DNA from: Rodentolepis nana
Lineage: Eukaryota > Platyhelminthes > Cestoda > Cyclophyllidea > Hymenolepididae
DNA: 15,115 nucleotides
Assembly: GCA_900617975.1 (NCBI GenBank)
Contig: UZAE01001117.1
Location: 1-15,115 of the forward strand
Reading direction: 5' to 3'
Below the pieces are notes generated by a model. It did not search any database. It was given only the letters and a program-made list of their open reading frames with translations, and was not told the origin of the DNA. Position 1 is the stretch's first letter, and every line of letters starts with the position of its first letter. Of the stretch, positions 9,991 to 15,115 are shown in pieces. The position numbers were made by a program, and so were the translations under genes.

Positions 9991-10006
9991 ACTTATGATC
10001 ATAAGT
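9991..10006. repeat. 16-base perfect palindrome
   Basis: ACTTATGATCATAAGT equals its own reverse complement. It lies about 220 bases upstream of the LRRC23 ATG. It could be a dimeric transcription factor site or chance; nothing else nearby supports a specific factor. Confidence 0.5.
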
Positions 10007-10182
10007 CTATGATTTCTTACACTAATCATTTCTCTCGAATGCTAAAAACAAGGCATTTTTTATTTCGGATATCGTGCTTGTTGGGTTAAACAAAATATCA
10101 TTCCATTGCTAATAAAAAGCAATAAAAATATTAAAACGTGTTATTATAATTAAGACTTGTTTTAGATCATTTTGTATATATT

Positions 10183-10195
10183 ATAACCTAGCAAC
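10183..10195 (+). promoter_or_regulatory. LRRC23: X-box-like RFX motif upstream of LRRC23
   Basis: ATAACC-T-AGCAAC fits the X-box pattern RYYNYY-N(1-3)-RRNRAC with one mismatch (A at the third position). It lies 29 bases before the ATG at 10225. RFX factors drive ciliary genes in animals through X-boxes close to the gene start, and LRRC23 is a ciliary gene. The motif is short and degenerate, so this is an inference from position plus gene class. Confidence 0.4.
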
Positions 10196-10224
10196 CGATC
10201 ACATGCGAATGCGTTTTCGTCACC

Positions 10225-12839
10225 ATGTCATCTATAGAAGAGACTGTTAGTGAAGGTAGTTATAAAAATGAAGAAGAAGAAGAAGAAGAAGAAGAAGAAG
10301 GAAAAGTTGATGATGAATCTAAAAATTCTAAATCGGAATCTGAAGACGAAAATAGAATTAGTAATGATGAAATTACTCCCATGGTAAATAGTGAGTACTT
10401 GAAAATAAATTCTATAGGTTATTCCGGATAAGCCTTTGACTCATGAACTTGCAGCGTGCTGTCTTTCTTTACTTCATAGATTGGGCTATGGGTTTTCACA
10501 TGCATTCACAAAGTTTACTTGTACAAATAAGTTAGTTATATATGATTTAATAATGTGAAACAAATATCGGTGTTATAACCAGTATTTTACATATAGGTTT
10601 TATATTCACATCTATTTTTGTGCTTCTGTGTTTTAGAAAGATAACGGACATCAGTATCCTTGAGAATTTTCGGTTTCTTCGTTTCGTTAATCTGAGTTAC
10701 AATTATATTTCCGATTTAACTCCACTTTTCGCTGCAGAATATTTAATGTACCTCAAAGTCGACCACAATTATGTTACTCTGCCCGGCACACACAAAAACC
10801 TACAGTATCTACAATTTATGGATCTTTCCTACAACAAACTCAAGTCTACCGATTACATTAATCATGGTCGTCTGAAACATCTTATTCTAAATAGTAGGAT
10901 TTGTCAATATGTTATGATAACCTGGTGTATTCATACTAATTATCGAATCACAAATATCGTTGTTAGATAATGAAATTGAAACCCTCCGTGGAATTGACGC
11001 ACCTCCACTTAATCAATTCAAACTTCGCTCTCTCGAAACTTTGGAGTTGCATGGTAATAAAATCACATCCACAGATGGGCTTGAAAATCTTTACGCCTTA
11101 AAAACGCTCTATTGCAGTGGAAACCGCTTACGTAGTGTTGGAGATCTCTCAAAAATGCAAGGACTCGTAACGCTTTATCTAATGGATAACCGTATCGAAC
11201 ATTTAGATGGATTCATCAACGGGCTTCCGAAGCTTAAATACCTAAACCTAGGGTATATATTCCTTTAAAAATGATGACATATGCATAATTAAGGGGAAAC
11301 TTAATAGATCGATTTGCCGAAGTGAAGAAATTGTCATTTATACTCTCCTTAAGAACACTCATCTTAAGCGGTATGTAAATTTCTTGCTGCATCATTCCAC
11401 ATGCTTTCTCCATCTTAAAATTTAAGTGAGTAAAATAAACAAGTGTGAAAGATATTTAACTGCTCTGACGTAATTAGGCCTCCACTAACGCTCCCAATAG
11501 GAATTTGATTGCCAATATATTTATATATGCTCGAAGTTGTCGAAAAATTAATTATGGGATGTGGGCTATTCTGTGAGTTAGGAATTCTTTCCTGCATTTT
11601 GATTCCGTCAAGAATTAAAGGGGAAAAATTGAAATGTAATGGAAACTGATGATAATAAAGAAAACGGATTAATGTACGCGTTAGTCCGATATGGCCTTGT
11701 CTTTATTGTTGCTATTGTAAGACAGAACGATATAATATTCATTAATACAACTTATTTTTTATGGAAAGAATAGTTAGTTATCAAAGTTCGTTTTTACAGG
11801 TAATCCGGTTGCCGATCGGGAGAACTACCGCCAAATAACATTGGGAATGATTAACAAGCTCCGACGTCTAGATAGAGAAAAGACGACACCAGAAGAACTC
11901 TCAAACTCTCATAACTTTTTCCAAACGCTTGTAAGTTCTAGATCTATCATTTTTAATTATTGACTAGACCTGGAGTTGGTCAATCTGGGAGAAAAATCAC
12001 CTATACTGTTGCCGAAAAATGAATAGTGGGGGCTGAAGGAGTGGTACTAATAATATATAAGTTTTATATTAAAGTAAACACCATCGAGTATGATTGAGAA
12101 GATATATTCTCCTTACATAATCATATTTTAAAAAGCTGTTAAATTTTTATATAGATTGCTTTACCAACTTACATGTACTAAGTTCACAAAAATATTGAAA
12201 TGAAAATGAGAAAAAAATACAAAGGAGCAAGTAAAAGAGAACGCATGCGTAGTACTTAAGGGAGCCGAGAAGCGCCATAGAGGCTAAATTATTTTATGCT
12301 TAGTTGACTTTATGCAAATAATGAAGCATTTTTACGCGGTAGATAAGTTAGTGTTCAAAATGTACAACCTTCAAAACCGTGTTACGTTTTGTGAATCCTC
12401 ATAACTACAGTTTCTAATGTAACCATTGTAAAAAATTTCGCATCAGTTCTAACTTTTTCTATATGAGTTTTGTGTCCTAACTTACCGTAAGTATTGAAGT
12501 GTTTTAGCGTTTAATTAAGTTTGACAAATTCGAAAAGATATTTCTCTTATTTGTAAACCCTTTTAAAACCTAAAAACCAAGAAATTAAACAAGTTTGTAA
12601 ATCTAAAGGAAAAGAAGTGATTATAAGGTCACTTCTTCGGCCTTGTATGCATATTTGTATAATTGTGTAAATGTAAACAGGATGAAAGATATATTGACAA
12701 AGGCGTTGAAGAAGACAATCAAGACGACAACGAGATTGCTGAAGATGTTGACGTAGATGACGATAAGGAGTCAGCCGTGGATGATAAAAAAATAGACTCA
12801 GATATTGAAGAAAATGAGGAAGAGGAAGCTGAAACATGA
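10225..12839 (+). CDS. LRRC23: Leucine-rich repeat protein 23-like, radial spoke protein
   Basis: Seven exons: 10225-10383, 10418-10530, 10637-10893, 10967-11252, 11294-11370, 11800-11930, 12681-12839. They give 393 codons plus TGA with every junction in phase. Residues 1-53 are an acidic tail with ten consecutive Glu. Residues 56-90 (PDKPLTHELAACCLSLLH..., GFSHAFTKF) match the LRRC23 N-terminal cap. About nine SDS22-type repeats follow at 92-297, including LRFVNLSYNYI, LETLELHGNKI, LVTLYLMDNRI and LKYLNLGGNLI. GNPVADRENYRQ and LRRLDRE form the C-terminal LRR cap (298-324). The last exon is another acidic tail. Human LRRC23 is about 343 residues with the same order; the extra length here is in the acidic ends. 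LRRC23 is an axonemal radial spoke (RS3) component needed for sperm motility, so expression in sperm, flame cells or ciliated larval cells is expected. Another SDS22-like LRR protein is possible but fits the caps less well. Confidence 0.9.
10270..10299 (+). repeat. LRRC23: (GAA)10 trinucleotide repeat coding polyglutamate
   Basis: Ten perfect GAA codons encode Glu16-Glu25 of the LRRC23-like protein, with no synonymous GAG interruptions. A pure tract like this usually expands and contracts in length, so it may vary between isolates while staying in frame. Confidence 0.95.
10384..10417 (+). other. LRRC23: 34-base intron in LRRC23
   Basis: GTAAAT donor after ITPM and TTCTATAG acceptor before VIPDKPLTHEL, phase 0. 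A stronger-looking GTGAGT at 10391 would leave only 27 bases and bring in a stop, and retention stops at 10429-10431. Only the 34-base intron restores the conserved N-terminal cap. It is the smallest intron in the window. Confidence 0.85.
11253..11293 (+). other. LRRC23: 41-base intron in LRRC23
   Basis: GTATAT donor and ATAATTAAG acceptor, phase 2, splitting the repeat ...KYLNLG|GNLIDRF. Retention stops at 11266-11268. The acceptor lacks a good pyrimidine tract. The alternative AG at 11305-11306 gives the wrong phase for the conserved sequence. Confidence 0.85.
11371..11799 (+). other. LRRC23: LRRC23 intron 5 (429 bases)
   Basis: GTATGT donor and TTTTTACAG acceptor, phase 1, splitting ...LILS|GNPVADRENY. 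AT-rich. The 60-codon - frame at 11415-11597 is a chance reading. Confidence 0.88.
11931..12680 (+). other. LRRC23: LRRC23 intron 6 (750 bases)
   Basis: GTAAGT donor and ATGTAAACAG acceptor, phase 0, separating the LRR cap region from the acidic last exon. The joined frame runs open to a TGA. I see no structured RNA or repeat in it. Confidence 0.82.
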
Positions 12840-12876
12840 GTTGAAAATAATGGTTTTCGCGGTAATTTAGTTACAC

Positions 12877-12910
12877 TAATTAATTAATTAACTATATATA
12901 TATAATATAT
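12877..12910. repeat. AT simple repeat
   Basis: A TAAT-type tract (12877-12891) followed by a TA dinucleotide tract with one slip (12893-12910), just 3' of the LRRC23 stop codon. It probably lies within its 3' UTR. Confidence 0.85.
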
Positions 12911-13084
12911 CAATTTTATCATTTTTTTAGAATGACATCTTGAGCTTGTGTTCATTCAACAGGATATTTCAGTAGTTTTTGTAATTAATTACCTATAAAT
13001 TCCAAATGCTTGAGCGTATTTGTTGAGGTTAGAGCCAACTAAACTTTTAAATGCAATATTTGAGGCCTTTATAATTGAACTGGG

Positions 13085-13090
13085 AATAAA
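13085..13090 (+). terminator. LRRC23: Possible LRRC23 poly(A) signal (AATAAA)
   Basis: First clear AATAAA after the LRRC23 stop, 245 bases downstream. AATAAA occurs often by chance in DNA this AT-rich, so a different 3' end is possible. Confidence 0.45.
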
Positions 13091-15115
13091 TGTCTATTGA
13101 AAGTCCCATATCTGCATTGAATTTAATTATATAATATAATGAAAGACATATGAATATATATTATCTCTTATTTTCTTTAATATTAAATTAAAGTGGTATA
13201 TTGTATTCACTTAGCATGAATATTGGAGAGTAGTTAAAAAGTATTTGATAAATCCTTAATGATCCAGCACGTAGTAAAAGAGTGATAAAAAAGAATATCT
13301 AGTAGAATGTAGGAGATCTACTATACAGTTTCTTAGTCAAAACGGTATTGATCTTACCATTTTGTAAAAGTTGTACTCACAATGCGATTTTGATAAAACA
13401 CCCATCTTTATCATTTAGCCATTAGGATTCTTTATTGATTTTGAGAAGTTCAACCGGGTAATGGCAAACCTCAAGATTAAAGAGAATTCGTAATAGGAAT
13501 TTATGTAATTGAAAAGAGATTAAAGAGTATTTCGTAGGAAGGATATGTTAAAATAAACCCAAGCATGACAAGACATTATATTTTACCTAGGCATATTGGC
13601 AACAGTGATTAGTAAGCGATAATAAATAAAAAATAAATTGAAAAGTTAAAAGCCTTAATAAAATGAAATTATTTTGAAGGAAACATAATATCCTGTACAA
13701 TGATGGAACTACTATCTCTAACACAGTCGATGAGTAATAAAGCTCCTATTACATATGTACAACAAGGTTTATAATATACGAAAAAGTTGAGTGTGTAGCA
13801 GTTCAGCTTGAGACATTAATCTTCTTTTAAAGACAGCCGTGGCAAATTTTGTGCTATCATAATCACTAACCTTAGTATAGAGCACAAATTTGATATCAAA
13901 TAAATAAAAGGGAAGTAAATCTAAAAAATAATACTTCTCGCCAACAACCACTATCAAGTACCATAAAATTTAATCAGAAAATTCTAGGCAAATTGAACAC
14001 TTTTAAAAATTCCTAAAATTGAAGTGAATGATGTGACTTTAATCTGAGACGTGCACAACGCTACAAAATTGGTACCTCTGTTGTGATCCACAGACGAGTT
14101 CTGCAGTAGTTAACTTAATCTGCTCAAACGAAACGGAATCTCTCCACAAGACTCTGATTTTCTTTCAAGTAACAAATTTGGTGATCCTCTTCCCTCTCAA
14201 AAAAACTTAACTAGTGCATGAACTCACTTTCATAGTCCTCTCCCACTGCCACAGAATGGTTAATGATGAAAATATTGGCGTGGATACAGCAAGACATTCC
14301 CACCTCGTTTTATTTTCGTCCCAAGAAAACAACCTGTCAGATTTATATAATGAGAAATAGATTTCCACTATAGGGCATTAGCAAGCAAACACCGATGTCT
14401 CAACATGTCTAGAGCAGCACCCTGGTTCGTTCTTAGATGACCCCACAGAGTTCAGCTTTAATTATTCCTTTGGAGAAGAGATTTGAATGGACAAAAATCA
14501 CTTCTTTCGCAAGAGCTTAAAGGACTTATTCTATTTTCCATAGTCACCATTGCGTTTGTTAGGTGTCATTCTAAGTTCATAGAATTTGACTAACATCTTG
14601 TCCAAGGGGATAGTTAAAATTTTAATTAGTTTTTACATTTTCATATCGTGCTTCTCAAAATAATAGCAAAAACATGACAATACATTGGTTGGTATTATTT
14701 TAATATTATTGGTATAATGTTTGTCAGACCATAACTGAGTGAAATACTTGCTTCCACTTGTCTAATATAGTCATTTCGTCACCTCTTTCAGTGCCACGGC
14801 TCTGGAAGTTTGAAGAATCAACTCAGTTTTAGAGAGCAGGGACGATGGAAGTGTTTATCTAGCTCTAATACAGTTCAACAGGACTCAATACAGCTAAAGA
14901 CTAAGAACGATAGCCATTGATTGGACCAACCAGTGGACTCAACATTCCAAGGGGAGAACAAAGGTTCTCTCAAATCTGTAACAAGTCACTTCATATACAT
15001 AGGAGAATAGAGGAACAGGGCAAAGTTAGAGGGTTAAGGTGTTTTTCAAATAGTTGGAGTTCAAGAGGGAGGTCGAGGCAAATAGTTCAGTGCATATCTG
15101 GTCCAGTCTGTATGC

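Larger units (their letters stand above)
8393..10224. other. Intergenic spacer between SLC4A1AP and LRRC23
   Basis: About 1.8 kb without a gene I can support. The 67-codon + frame at 8896-9099 begins at TTG, and the 87-codon - frame at 9289-9552 matches no family I recognise; neither has a convincing start context. No tRNA is evident: a GTTCGAATC-like string near 9983-9991 on the - strand lacks a paired T stem. The final part, just before 10225, should contain the LRRC23 promoter. Confidence 0.7.
12840..15115. other. Downstream intergenic region without a recognised gene
   Basis: The first part (to about 14030) is strongly AT-rich. From about 14040 to the end it is visibly richer in G and C. 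On the - strand that part has several stop-free stretches of 30-45 codons that do not join into a recognisable protein. This may be a decayed repeat, distal regulatory DNA or exons of a gene continuing past the window edge; I cannot name one. Confidence 0.6.

Noticed and set aside
9960..10010. tRNA-like B-box string on the - strand
   Set aside because: The TTCGAAT loop is not flanked by complementary T-stem bases, and no acceptor stem or anticodon arm could be formed.
10391..10396. GTGAGT as the donor of LRRC23 intron 1
   Set aside because: It changes phase and gives an immediate stop after the acceptor at 10417, and would need a 27-base intron.
11305..11306. AG as the acceptor for LRRC23 intron 4
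   Set aside because: It would leave the wrong phase with the 11253 donor and lose the conserved GN of the repeat. AG at 11292-11293 restores it.
12547..12837. 96-codon - strand open frame over the last LRRC23 exon
   Set aside because: Antisense of an acidic, repeat-like exon; such sequence yields long open frames on the opposite strand.
13769..13957. 62-codon - strand open frame
   Set aside because: AT-rich chance frame with no similarity or gene context.

Overview
This is a eukaryotic nuclear window with three protein-coding genes, all on the + strand. They are split by spliceosomal introns with GT...AG ends that run from 34 to about 880 bases. The combination of AT-rich non-coding DNA, several 34-41 base introns, compact genes and a likely trans-splicing arrangement points to a flatworm. 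A tapeworm is my best guess (low confidence, as no ribosomal or mitochondrial marker is present).

Layout. Positions 1-1537 carry the last two visible exons of SF3A3, the 60 kDa subunit of splicing factor 3a in the U2 snRNP; the gene begins upstream of the window. Only 139 bases after its stop codon, a complete 14-exon gene runs from 1677 to 8392. It encodes kanadaptin (SLC4A1AP), with an FHA domain, a dsRNA-binding-like domain, a conserved acidic WEENDYYSSDEDTFLDRTG-type block and the invariant C-terminal tail ending KYGY. The rebuilt reading frame is 744 codons plus a stop, and all 13 junctions keep phase. Positions 8393-10224 are an intergenic spacer with no gene I can support. A 7-exon gene at 10225-12839 encodes a 393-residue leucine-rich-repeat protein that matches LRRC23, a radial spoke protein of motile cilia and flagella. 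It has acidic tails at both ends. Positions 12840-15115 contain no gene I can support; the last kilobase looks less AT-rich than the rest and may be decayed repeat sequence.

How they relate. The SF3A3 to SLC4A1AP spacer holds an ATTAAA poly(A) signal, a pyrimidine-rich tract, and an AG only two bases before the kanadaptin ATG. This is the pattern expected of a polycistronic unit resolved by spliced-leader trans-splicing, as known in flatworms. It would put a core splicing factor and an FHA/dsRBD nuclear protein on one precursor transcript. LRRC23 is separated by 1.8 kb and has an X-box-like RFX motif just upstream of its ATG, which suits an independently controlled ciliary gene.

Other points of interest are a 13-base inverted repeat inside a compositionally distinct block of a kanadaptin intron (possible mobile element), a possible 31-base poison exon, tandem splice donors, and a pure (GAA)10 repeat that encodes polyglutamate.
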